64,000 nt of DNA from Asterella californica (taxonomy: Eukaryota > Streptophyta > Marchantiopsida > Marchantiales > Aytoniaceae). Below, one piece after another: positions 23,582-35,079 of the stretch. Location: the NCBI GenBank assembly GCA_036924285.1, contig JAYKYS010000001.1, positions 26,659,501 to 26,723,500 on the forward strand. Direction: 5' to 3'. Below the pieces are notes generated by a model, which ran no database searches, was not told the origin of the DNA, and saw only the letters and a list, made by a program, of their open reading frames with translations. Numbering within the stretch: position 1 is the stretch's first letter; every line of letters starts with the position of its first letter. The position numbers and the translations under genes were made by a program.

Positions 23582-26500
23582 CTCCTTAACATATCACTAA
23601 GGAGCTTCGAGAGGAAAATCAGCTGAGTAGAAGAAGCGAGGACTCTACAAGGTTTTTTCCTTCACGCGCAGGCTTCTTTAGATGATGATCCTCATAAGAG
23701 CTCGCAAGGCTGAGAACAGTCTGTTGGCTTCAACTATCAAAAGCTGGGCCTGCTTTGCGGCTTTGCCAGCTCCCTTGAAACCATGCATTAGCATAACCCA
23801 GCCGGGCTGAACTGTTCTGCCTGTTCTCGCATCAATTCTGTGTGAGTTGCAAAGGAATCTGAGCGTTTGAAACACTTCAGAAAAGCTTTCCCAAGCTTCC
23901 CACAGTACCCCTCTTCCAATCTTTTACTGGACGTTTCTAGCCTAATATGATCCCAGCAATATACTGCACTCATCTTGGGGTTCACACATAGCGTACTCTT
24001 CCGTTTATGTGCTTATAGATCTTAAGATGTGATGATACTCCGAACGGTGTGATCAGTCGATACTACTATTCCAGTCGAGCGAACCATCCGAAGTTCATGT
24101 GTGTTGCTCTCTTCCGCTTGCATCTTCCCATCCAGTTCATCTTTGCGTCCTAAGGCAGGAAATTATATATTTTTCTTAGAATCTACCGAATTGAATGTTT
24201 AAGTACTAATACGTATAAAATAGATTTTGACATGGGAGGCATCTGTGACATGGGATCTATAAGTGCAACAAGCAGAAATCAAGGTCAGGATATAGCTGTG
24301 ATCGTGCTCGGCTGAGCATGCTCTCTACTCACTTGTACTACGCGCCTTGAGTGTTAAGTTTAAAACCCTCTGATAGAATAGATGAGTGCAATCGACAACA
24401 GTCCAGCTATGTCTCCTTGTCTGTCTGGAGGTTAGACCTGGCAACAATAGAATGACTGATCGATATGCCAGTGACATGCACTGAGTTAGTTCTATTAATA
24501 GCTTTTCACTCAACAAGGCCAAATGAGTGCATGTTACTGACATGTTTACTGAGGTCTATTGTTACAGTAGCTGACATTCCAGTGTTGCAATTGTGATGAT
24601 GCTCGTCCTCATAGGTCATGACACAACTCCATGATGTGAGAAGACTGGAGGTCGGAAGTGCATCGCCGAATTCATCTATTTGAGTCAAGGCCCAATTGAT
24701 GGGCTAGCGCACTGTTTCAGGGGTGAATGCAAACCAACATTCTAACTTTAATCTGTGAAGACATTTGCCAGTGGGTTGATTTCTCTTAGTATTTTGGTAT
24801 GGCACACTCCGGTGCTCTTGATCAGATGAGGGTTTGGTGGTTTTTTACCTTCTTTGAGCCCAGCCCGTTTATAGTTTCCTTTGGCATTATGTCGTCTGCA
24901 GTTGCTACAGTATTTGTCTACTCCAGTTACTAGTTCAAAGTTCAAAGTGAAATACAGAAATAAAGCAAACATCCTCTCAGCACGAAGTTTTATCAGTTAC
25001 GATGACTTGTTCCCTTCTTTTGCCTACGTCAAATTTCCTCCAAGCATTCACCTCGATAGTAACTGCATATCTTCTCCGATTCCCGGTTGGTCATTTCGTG
25101 GACTGGGCTACGGCTTTGTACGGCGAAGATAGAATTATTCCACAACCTGAAAGTGGGAGCCACATACATGTTTGAAAGAACGGAAAGCATCTGGGATAGA
25201 GGAGAAGTACTTTCTCTCTTGTCTATTTGGTCTCAAGGAGAACTTGCAAGAAGAGGAAAGACTTTTGCGCCCAGCTCTTGCTCTCTTCATATTTTATATA
25301 AACGTTACTGGTAGAATGAGGCAATTATATATTATGCATACAGTATGGTGACGGGGGAATAAAGCTTGATTGTAGTACTGTATCAGTACGGCGGAATGAT
25401 TACTACCGTAGTACTCAATGTGAAGCCCCACTCCGATCCAAAGTCAAACTCGTAGCATTTCCTTTTGTTCTCTCCTCAGTGAAGTACACTTAACATAATG
25501 CATGTTCGCTCGACACAGTTCTGGAAGTGCCAGGAGGATGGGGAACTTATTACTCTCGTCCAGATCTGTTTATACCGTCATTCTTTTATAATACAATTGG
25601 TCGTACCGTCGCTATTCCTCTACGATGAATAAAGATAAAAATAGTTTTATAATATACACCTAACTTGACCTTTGAAGAATGGCTTGCTCTCGTAGAATAT
25701 TTAAATACAGGGGATGTATATGATCATCTTGAGGACCCATTTAAACTTGAGCCAAAACTTGAGTATGTCGTGAATGACATTCTCCCCAAGTATGGAACTA
25801 AATAGACTACCCAGAATACAGTTTCAGCTTTCCAGAAAAGAAATCACTAGGTAGTGTATGTTTGAGCTTGTATCGTCCCATGTACTTATTTACTGAACTT
25901 CTTTTTAGCATCAAACACATGCAATGGAGATTCTGAAGCTCTTGGAGAATAGAATGTGAAGGAATTTCCACCCCTCGAGTAATATACATGTAACAGTATG
26001 ATGCTCGAGCCTGGAGCATGTGATATTTGTCACATGGTACGCTTTAAGAATCATCAAACAGTTATAGTTACTAGACCTGCAGCGTTCATGAAATCCTCCA
26101 TCATCGCAACAAAATTCTGACTCTTTATGTTGTCGAAAATCTATGAGCACGGGGTGAGAACCCGTGAGATATGAGAAGCCAGTCCCTACACTGCATATCA
26201 TGACAGTCATGACATACCGGTTAACTTACACTGCATATCATGACAGCTTTGCTGGAGGAGAATTTAGGTGGCAGATCATTATGAAGAATGATCATCAGTT
26301 CTCAAAGTCTCGTATCTCTCGTTTCTCGAGCTTTCCCAAAATCAGTGTCTGACATCAGATTCAGGAATTCGTAGCAGCAAGGAAAAGATGTCTTGACTTT
26401 TCACTCTTGTTCAACGATAAAAGGAACAATCCAAAACAGAGACCGCAAACAAGGTTTACAAATATATCTTCCCAACAAAAGCAGCAACTGCAACTTGTCT

Positions 26501-26820
26501 GTAAATAGTGTTTACAACAGATGCGACAATCTGTGTGTCACCAAGATTGTCGCATCTTCATGGCAGGTCTTGCTTAATTCTTCATCAGCAGTTCCTTCGA
26601 AGCGCGAGCGGATCTCGAAGTCTCTCAGCTCATGAGACAAGAGTTCAGATTTTGACGAGAAAAGTGTCCTTCGACTATTACCCGATGGAGTGTCATGGCC
26701 CACTGTTACAGCAACCATTTCCATAAACGTCCCCAAACCTGACCTGATCTGACCAGAGACTAGTTAGTTCCTGCAGATGTTCAAATTAGCAGGTTTCAAA
26801 CTGACCCGTAGTTAATATTA
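23582..26820. other. Intergenic
   Basis: No supported gene. Short minus-strand frames at 23,678-23,985 look protein-like but carry no domain. The 20-bp word TACACTGCATATCATGACAG occurs twice, at about 26,187 and 26,228, as a small direct duplication. Confidence 0.3.
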
Positions 26821-27111
26821 GTGCGTGTCAAAGTTAGAATCTTTGTTAAATATTCTGGACGCACGGTAGAGAGTTACGAATTCGCCAGGAAGCCACAGAC
26901 GTTTCTTATTCACTAATTACTTTATTTTTAATCCGCATGAATTTCATGAAATTAATTGTCAAAGAAATAATTTTAATTTATAATAACGAAATAATAATAT
27001 AAATTCACGAATATACCTCTAAGAATAACGGTTCTATACAAAGCTATCCTTTCATCAACCTTTCTCCTTTCTTCCCGTTAGAGAACCTTCCTTCTTAGCT
27101 TTGACATGCCC
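26821..27111. mobile_element. MITE-like element with GTGCGTGTCAAAG ends, copy 1
   Basis: The left end reads GTGCGTGTCAAAGTTAGAATC. The right end, reverse-complemented, reads GGGCATGTCAAAGCTAAGAA. The length is about 291 bp, the interior is AT-rich and there is no ORF. The right half carries the word CTATACAAAGCT, shared with other copies. TA lies immediately outside both ends, which may be the TSD, but other copies do not confirm it. Probably a non-autonomous DNA transposon; superfamily not determined. Confidence 0.6.
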
Positions 27112-28818
27112 TAGCTTATATTTCCTCTAGACGAGGTAGTTACATTATCGAGTGTGGGCCCCACAGGGGTAGTGTAATTTGGATACAAGCGTTTAGAGCG
27201 TGCTCGTATGCATTATGAACTGGTAAGAAAATTTCCAAATTCAAACTATTACGTTGTAAATTTATAGATATTTTTTCTCGTGAAATATATTTTGTATTTT
27301 ATTTTTTCTAGTTTTTAATTTGGTATTTAATATATTTAATTTCTTTTTCAACACGTCTCTAAACTCCAGAAGATAATTTTACACCATAAACAAATAACTA
27401 CGCTTGCAGTGGAATTACGTGACTATGCGCGTTAGTAACTTATCTGGATCTAAAACTCTTTCTTCTCTATTTTCTAAATTTCAGAGAGATTCTTTTCATT
27501 GGACTGTTACTCTTCTAGTCAGTCCTGCGGTCATCTTAGGCGTATGAGAATACGACAAAATAAATTACACGACAAAAATCCCCTTCTTGTTTTCACAATG
27601 TACGTAAGACTCTGCTAACGTATAACTCGTCAAATGCATGTGAAGTTAAATGAATAACAATAAACTTTTTGGAAGTTTGGACGGTTAACGGTGCAACTGC
27701 ATAACAACAAAGTAACCCTTAGAGATTTCAATCAAAATACATAAATTTTGAAAAGAAAAGATTTTCTATCCATTATTAAATGAATATATGATTGTCCAAC
27801 TTTGACATACCCTAATAGAGTAACAAAACCTGTAGATCTGGGACACAGGAAACATGTAGATGAGATCACTCTCTTCATTTAGCAAAGCCTTCTCGTTTAG
27901 AGTTTAGGGTTTAGGCAAATTCATGGTTGCATAAGTAAAAGAGCATCTGTAGCAGCGAGTTTCAAAAGCGGAGTGTGAACGGCAGCCATTCATTGCACAG
28001 AGATTCACAGGCATGGAAATGTGGAAGTGACCAGGCAGGGAAAGGCATCGAGCAAGTTGCGACGCTACGACAGCTCTCGGTGCAGCAGCACTACTCATGA
28101 AAATGCCCAACGAGGAACCCGCTTGATGTCGAGCGAGGCTGATTGGGTCACTGATCAGCCTTGACCCACTTGGGCCGCATTCATGATTTTGACTATTCCG
28201 ATTCTCGATGCAAATCCCATCGAACAATACAATTTTCATGTGTTCATGTCTGACAGATCTCTGGACGTATCCTTTCTATCATTTTGGAAGGCTCCTTTAC
28301 TCTCGTCTGCTGCTTTTGCTCTCTAGCTTGCTCTTTTGCTCTTTCGCTCGCTCGCTATTTGTAGATCTGTCAATCCTCATGATTCCTTTGCCTTCTGCAG
28401 GTTGAATCTTCTTTGGAATCTGCTTTTCTTTACCTTCATCCTCGAGGTGTAGAGTTGGGAAGGCCAGCTATTCGCCACTACCTTCACTCGGCCAGCTCCA
28501 CTCGACCAGCGCCATCATCGCAACCGAATCAACACCTATGATTGTCGTCTTTTGAAAATCGACGAGATTGCACTTGGATTTCCTCCTCTGCGAAGTGGCG
28601 AGCAGTCCTTCATTCCATTCCAAAGAAAATTAGGTAAGGTTGAAACTTCTGACTTTGTAGTATAACTCTGAGGGCAAGGACTCCATGTAAACATGTAACT
28701 CCGCAATGTCCACGAACCATCTCTCTCTCTCTCAAACAGTAATATCTAAATCCTACACTATAATGGTTATGAGCTCATACGCAAAGTGTTTTCATATGCA
28801 AAAGCTTTAGCCATGAAC
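27112..28818. other. AT-rich intergenic DNA
   Basis: Another right-hand end of the MITE family (CCAACTTTGACATACCCTAA) lies at about 27,798-27,818, without a clear left partner. A 111-codon minus-strand frame (28,239-27,904) contains a stretch from the Met at about 28,098 that looks like an organellar targeting peptide, but no mature domain follows, so it is not called as a gene. Confidence 0.35.
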
Positions 28819-29140
28819 GTGCGTGTCAAACACTTTTTAAGCTTTTTTGAACGGAGGTAAAAGGAGGGCGAGTGTTACAACTTCAGACAAGAGTATGTGG
28901 ATGTTGTGGTAAGAAAACACTTCAGACTTGTTTTATTGAGAGACTTTTCCCGATTCGATCGTGAGTTTCAGCAGTAAGGAAGTTCAAAATTAAAGAATTT
29001 ATTTCAATTCTAGAAAAAACTTATAGAAATCTCAAATACAATGATACACGACTCTGTACAAAGCTGTCGTTGAGTAAACTATGAACCTTTTACTTCTGGA
29101 CGTTAGAGATTCTTATGTCTTACTAGCTTTGACACGTACT
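28819..29140. mobile_element. MITE-like element, copy 2
   Basis: The left end is GTGCGTGTCAAAC. The right end is GCTTTGACACGTAC. The length is about 322 bp. The right half contains CTGTACAAAGCTGTCGTT and TTAGAGATTCTTATGTCTTA, matching the right halves of copies near 27.1, 29.5, 37.6 and 51.5 kb. No ORF. Confidence 0.55.
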
Positions 29141-30278
29141 AATACTTCTCAAAGATTCTTAAGTCACAGTCGCCAAAGAAACCACGGGTGCTTTTCAATT
29201 CAGTCCTGGACACATTTCTTTGGTTATGTACTCATAGAAAAATTGTTATGGCTGAAAAATGAAGTTACACACAAAGTAGACCAGACTGGGAGTGGTTTCT
29301 TTTCTTAACGCGGATTTTCATTCCGGAACATTAAAGAATTTTCTTTGTTAACTTTGACAACCCTATTTGCTCTTTATCCTTATGAATCAGCCGTGAGTTT
29401 CAAATGTACAGAAGTTTAGAACTGAAAGAAGTTACTTTAGGTCTGGAAAGAACTAAAGTAAAAGAATTATGTCAATCAGTAATCCGATTCAGAGCTCTAT
29501 ACAAAACTAGTGCTTTTCTTTTCTCATTCCTCCAGTTAGAGAATCTTCTTCCCTAGCTTTGACATGCACTAATCGATGAGAAGAGGATTTGATCTCCCTC
29601 ACAGAAACTGTTGTGTTGATATATATGCCTCAGCTCCTCTATGACCACCATTTCTTCACTCTCAAGGCGGGCCCTCGGGACAGTTTCTTCCAGCGACACA
29701 TGACCCAAGACGGTACCCTACCCAAGTGAAATGTGAGTTAACTTGTAATTTAACGCTACCGTAGTTAGAAAGCTTAGTCCTCATGATCACCCGCAAGGCT
29801 GGAGCTCTCCGGTAGCTGTTTACATTTCAGTCATACTTTATCTATTAGCCTACCATCTTCACACGAACATAATTCCTGGGCGTTATAAATGAATAATACA
29901 TGGCTAGGCGTATTATTAGAGTATAGCACTGCCAGCATTTTCTTCAACGTTCTAACTTTTTCATTTACTTTTCATGATAATCTTTTTTCAAGAAAATGAA
30001 GTCTACCGTGGTTTTCCACTGTATAAAGAAATAACTGAATTATTTTTAGATTTTTAGATTAAGTTTTTGGAAGCAAACGACATTTTATTCATCAGAAAAA
30101 TGAAGCTTTATTACAAGTAAAAATCTACCAAATTTGTTTCTAATATATGGATCTTACTTGAGTCTTTATTGACGGCGCTTAGAATCGGGAGTTATAAGAT
30201 ACGATTATAAGAGTCAATCTCAAAAATCACAATAAAATGCCTAAGCGCTATATTATCGTAGGCCTTTGAATAAGTTTA
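29141..30278. other. Intergenic with two further MITE right ends
   Basis: Right-hand ends of the GTGTCAAAG family occur at about 29,340-29,366 (AACTTTGACAACCCTA) and 29,490-29,571 (CTATACAAAAC, then TTAGAGAATCTTC, then AGCTTTGACATGCACTA). Their left ends were not identified, so they may be truncated or nested. No gene. Confidence 0.45.
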
Positions 30279-31345
30279 GGTTTAAAGTTATCAACAAGAC
30301 GAATAAATAAATTAAAAGCTTGCATAGTAACCTCCTCTTCTAATGGAGGAGGTGAATAATATGCATGGAAGACGCCTTTTTGGAAAAACCTCCACCATGA
30401 CTAGAACGGTTCCTAGCATCACTAATAATTATTTGTTTGCATCTGTCGTGACTTCGAAGGACGGCCTAAAAGTTGGATAGGTTTTGTGGCTCAATATGCA
30501 TCCATAATATGCATCCAAAGTGCACAAACAGGAAAACAAAAGAAAAAGACAAACATGCAAAAATCTTGGACAATTGGTTTACAGCAGTCTTGAAAAGAAT
30601 ATAAGTAAATAATAATTATGTACGTGAAAGTGTAAAGAACACAGTCATGAGAAAAGATGAAAAATGCAGTGCATGGGAAAGACGTAAAGCGCACAATCAT
30701 TGTGACTTGTGTTAAAGTTAACTTTACTAAATTTAAAAAACTAAATTTAGATCTCGTTTGGTAACTTGAGTAAACATGTTCATTTCTGTTATACAAAACC
30801 CATAAGTCAGTGATGCAAAAAAAACCCGTTACTCTGATATAAAATCCTCTAACTCCCACAAGTAAAAATATTGTTAGTTTATTACTTTTAATTTATAGCC
30901 TAACCCTTCTAAGAAAAAGAATTAAGAAATAAATTAAAACTCTTTGCATATTCCTTTCTTTTTAACTTGGGAGAGGTGAATATGCATACAAACTGAACTG
31001 TTGGGAACTTGTGTTTTTCTTTTGTTATCAGAGAATTATATAAATATTAAATAAAATATATATACTAAGAAGATATAAATAATTAAAATTTTCCATAGAC
31101 ATTATTTGTTAGTCCATGCATGAAAACACGGAGAGAGCAGGCAAGAACTCAAAAGTGTAGACTAGATTCTCGTGCTTCAAAAGGTACAAGTCCGGGGTAC
31201 TGTACTCATGAATACATAATTTAATCAGGCGTTTAATTTAATACCTAATCTTTCCTATCGGAAGGGTTAGATATTAAATTTAAGGTACATGCATTTCCCT
31301 CTCTTCTGAACTCGAAAGAGGGTGAATATATGCATCCAAAGTGAC
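30279..31345. repeat. Paired-hairpin repeat family, three hairpin pairs in 1.1 kb
   Basis: A two-hairpin module occurs three times. Hairpin 1 has arms like TTTAATTTATAxyCTAAyCyTTC and its complement: clear at 30,887-30,939 and 31,231-31,283, weak at 30,279-30,315. Hairpin 2 has arms like TGCATAxTyyCTCT and its complement: 30,321-30,366, 30,946-30,987, 31,290-31,330. Stem bases differ between copies but remain paired, for example CCTCCTC/GAGGAGG in one copy and CCCTCT/AGAGGG in another. After hairpin 2 comes TATGCATCCAAAGTG and a purine-rich tail. Related sequence occurs at 36,960-37,440 and 48,160-48,620. No conserved ORF. This may be the folded terminal part of a non-autonomous element. Confidence 0.7.
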
Positions 31346-31550
31346 ACTCCTGCAAAAAGAGAAAAAACGACAAGAGGAAAAAAAAATCGGGCTCCTCATT
31401 CTTTGAGTCATTCGTTATGTAACTGGAAACTGACTCTACTGTGGTCATCCAAACTGTACGTACACAAGTTCAGTTCAAGTTAAAATAACTGTGATTCTGA
31501 TTTCAGGAAGAGAAGAAATTCAATTATCTTATGCTACTCTAAATATAGTA

Positions 31551-31595
31551 TATTACTCACGTATTATACTTAGAGTAGAATATTTAAATACAAAG
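31551..31595. repeat. Imperfect AT-rich inverted repeat
   Basis: CTACTCTAA and its complement TTAGAGTAG flank an AT-rich middle, with further partial pairing (TATAgTATA / TATtATA) inside. Confidence 0.6.
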
Positions 31596-31742
31596 CCAGA
31601 AGTTATCACAATGATAACTGGACTGGTTTAGACTTCAGACGTCGTGTGTTCGAGGCGGACTAAAGAAATTTGAAGTGCACTCCTATAACACGATAATATT
31701 TCATTACTGCACTCCTGTAACACTATAATATTTCATTGAAAA

Positions 31743-31892
31743 GAGATTAGTGAGACATAATAATATAGTTCTTACTCTCAAGACGATAATAATTAAAGAG
31801 AGATTAGTGAGACATAATAATATAATTGTTATTCTCAAGACGATAATAGTTAAAGAGAGATTAGTGAGACATAATAATATAATTATTATTTT
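31743..31892. repeat. 57-bp tandem repeat, about 2.6 units
   Basis: GAGATTAGTGAGACATAATA starts at 31,743, 31,800 and 31,857, an exact 57-bp period. Just upstream (31,680-31,740) the phrase GCACTCCTrTAACACkATAA plus TATTTCATT occurs twice. No coding potential. Confidence 0.9.
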
Positions 31893-32874
31893 AAAAATTT
31901 AGAAAATTTTGTAAACTATTGAATAGTGTCAAAAGCACATCAGGAGCACATCTGATTAGCTCTCAACAAAAATATTTCAGTATTAATAATAAGAGCATCT
32001 CTCATACATGAAACCAAATGGACTCGGGTGATTAATGCAGGCATGTCAACTCAGTGACTATGCATGCTTAGAAATATACAAGGAAGTACATATGCCGATT
32101 ATAAGTTCCCCAAAGCACTCCAATTTTGGACACTCCTTGTATTATAACGAGAGAGCAAAAAGTGATCAGAATTCTCTCACCATTTCTGGGTAATCGACGG
32201 ACAAGAGTATGCGAACTCCGGGACTCCGGGAGACCTAATTCGGATGTTCTTGAATGAAACCGTTTCTATCTATTTATACCAGGGGTTTGACACTATCTAC
32301 AGTCGAATCTGGTTTATTGTTAGGACTCTAGAGTAGAGTTTTTGTAACAATAAAAAAATATGATTTTATAAGAATAATTATGTTATTTAACAAAATAATA
32401 ATTACATAGATGCGATGTTATAATGATCACGAGAGAATACGAAAGCAGTTGAAATGCCCTTCTAGCTTGTGAACTTATATATATATATATTAATTAGTCT
32501 TTTAGATTTGACTGTATGTTCTATCCCAGGAAGAATATTTGTATAAAATTAAATTTACAACCAGAAACATCATTTTATCTAGTTCTAACAAGTCATGCAT
32601 GAGCATATACTTTCGACTGAATTATTTATTTTATCACATTCTCCCAATACATTTAGTGCAAATGAGTATATCATTTATATCTAGGATTTATATCTTTTAT
32701 AGTATTTATCTGATCGTATTTATATGAAGAGTTTATTTTATTAAAATCCATGACGTTACAAATATGATGATATTTTATATTTTAAAATATATTCTCATTA
32801 TATAAATATATATAATGTTTATCCGTTAATATTAATGAAGTAGAGAGTAAAACTATTTTAACAATTAACGTCTA
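31893..32874. other. AT-rich intergenic DNA
   Basis: No gene or structure recognised apart from simple AT-rich tracts. Confidence 0.4.
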
Positions 32875-32913
32875 ACGGGATCTTTACTCTGCAGTGCAGA
32901 GTAAAGATCCCGT
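32875..32913. repeat. Perfect 39-bp palindrome, 19-bp arms and a 1-nt centre
   Basis: The left arm is ACGGGATCTTTACTCTGCA, the centre is a single G, and the right arm is the exact reverse complement. There is no mismatch. The AT-rich sequence outside continues with partial symmetry (TTAACGT / AACATTAA). It could be two abutting inverted termini of a small element, or a recent inverted duplication. Confidence 0.95.
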
Positions 32914-35013
32914 AACATTAATAAAAGAATAATCATTAAACGGGTATCATTTATCCAGGGTTCGACTGTAGCATTCTCCATAACCATCGGATGACCGCAA
33001 CCCTTGGTATGAGGAGTCCAGTTGCTCGAACTTACCACGTGTTGTTTTTATCAACATTACTATGTCGTGGTCGAAGTAAGAATAATCAGGGAATATGCTT
33101 GCGCAGAGTGAAGGGAACTTCCATGAAATCCTGTCCATTTTGCCGCGATTGAAGAGGTAGTCACCGTGACTTTTCTCTGAACATACAATATTAATTAATT
33201 TTATTCATTTATTTATTCGTAAAAGTCTGAAATTTTCCTTGGGCTCAAGTTAAAACTCTATAAGTGATTCTATAACTTATCGATTTCCAGTCGATCGACT
33301 GGAGTAGAGAATATTTGTAAAATTAGTCTAATCATAGAGGGTCTTCTTAAGCACCATCTAGAGTTGTTAGAGAAGTTACGGTCTTCTATATTGAAACACG
33401 TCATTAGTATTAGTTAAACCACATGAACTTAAACTTAAACCACATGAAACTTAAAAACAGAGATCATGGTTCCCCTCACAACAATCATTCCATGTTAGTG
33501 GAATGAAAACCTATTTGTTACCAAGCCAAATAAACAGACAATATCATGGAAACGAGCAGTAGCTTGTTAGCAACCCCATCCCCCTTATCCCGGACGATGT
33601 GAGATCCAGTCCTCTTACTGGGGGATCATGCTGTGCAAAGACGGCAGCACACGGTTGCAGAAAGCTCCACAGCGAAAAGAGACCTAAAACAAAAGGAAAT
33701 CAAATAAACAAACAAAACCAAGTTAGATAATATACTTCAGATTGTAAGGAAAAAAAATAAACTATTGATAACAATTATTATGAAACCAAACTCGCCTAAG
33801 TGAGTTCTAAATCAGCTTAAATTACATTTACAGTCCAAAATTAGACGTTACGGCAAGCTTATAGTGCCTTTCCATTCTGGAGAACTAAAAACCACCATGC
33901 CTAGATCCATCCATACACAGACTAATACCATTTTGATTTTAGAAGAAAAAGAAAGAGAGACTAGGTATGGAACAGATTATCTTTTGGTGCATGTAAACTC
34001 AAATGGAAAGTCAAAAACTTGTGTGTCCAACTTCTCATCTTATAACATATCATATTCCCAAAAAATACATTTTGGTTAATCATCTATTAATTTTCTTAAA
34101 AAAACTATTTTATCTTTTTGGTATAGTTGATGGCTGTACTTGATAACTTTTATCAGCTCATGACATTCTAATCATGTATGACAAAAAAAAGTCAGAAAGC
34201 CCAAAGCTTCAATCATCACAAGTGTTGATTGAAGTTTTTTGTACCCCGGTACCATCCAAATAGTCACATAGGAGGTTTCCTCTTCAAATAAACGCAGGGG
34301 AGAACTCAACTTTTAACTGTTGTGATTAGCCAGAATGGAGATGGATCAGGACTTGAGGCTTGTATCCATTATGTCTCTAAGCGCATTCCTTACGGATCAT
34401 CGGTACCCTTGGCCACTATCAAGATGTCATGTGTAAAATTTTTTGTCTTTATCATGCTTGGGCTGAGATCGTTCAGTTCACTATCTCAGATCTTGTCTCT
34501 TTTGACTCAGGGGATTATTATTGAAAACCAGAAGTCACTAAATGATTATGACTGATAAATACAGATGAGTAACCAGAAGTGAATGTGCAATCTGAACCAG
34601 TGAAAGGGGGTAACCGGCATTCTTTGTATTCTCAACCGGCTGGAATTCCGAAAAGTCTGGTTGAAATGGTGTCCAGCTGGATTTTTTGCAGGTTAACATT
34701 TTACAAAACGACAATTTACCTGTTAAAAAAACCGGGAAGACGAATAAATGACTGAGAAAAACCGATTCCGTTCATTGTCCTCGGATAATTTCCGGTTCTC
34801 AAAACTTTTTATCCCGAGTACTGATCTGAACTTCTCATCGGAACATCTGAATATATATTACCTGTATATAGTTATTTACTCTCTCTAAGTAAGGAACACA
34901 CCTTTGCACTAAATACCCGCTTCTGATTCACGAAAGATGTCTTGGAAACCACAAGAGGGAACTATTTAGTACGCAATGAAGACATGATATTGTTCTCTCT
35001 TCTTTACAAGCCA
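32914..35013. other. Intergenic
   Basis: No gene supported. The interval is AT-rich and holds only short, motif-free open frames. Confidence 0.35.
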
Positions 35014-35079
35014 CTCTTTGAAAGGAAAACACGCGACGCAATGAATAACCAAACGGATGGAAAGACCCCTCTTTGAAAG
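35014..35079 (-). mobile_element. 44-bp micro-copy of the RLE retrotransposon with an 11-bp TSD
   Basis: CTCTTTGAAAG occurs at 35,014-35,024 and 35,069-35,079. The 44 bp between them (35,025-35,068) is the reverse complement of the 3' terminus of the element at 38-42 kb: shared words include GGGGTCTT, CCATCCGTT and TTGCGTCGCGT-like text. It is therefore an extreme 5'-truncated insertion that kept only the 3' end. Confidence 0.85.

Noticed and set aside
23678..23985. Two overlapping minus-strand frames that look protein-like
   Set aside because: Overlapping frames of the same strand cannot both be real without a frameshift, and neither gives a recognisable domain.
27904..28239. Minus-strand frame with a transit-peptide-like stretch
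   Set aside because: No mature domain downstream and no splice continuation recognised.
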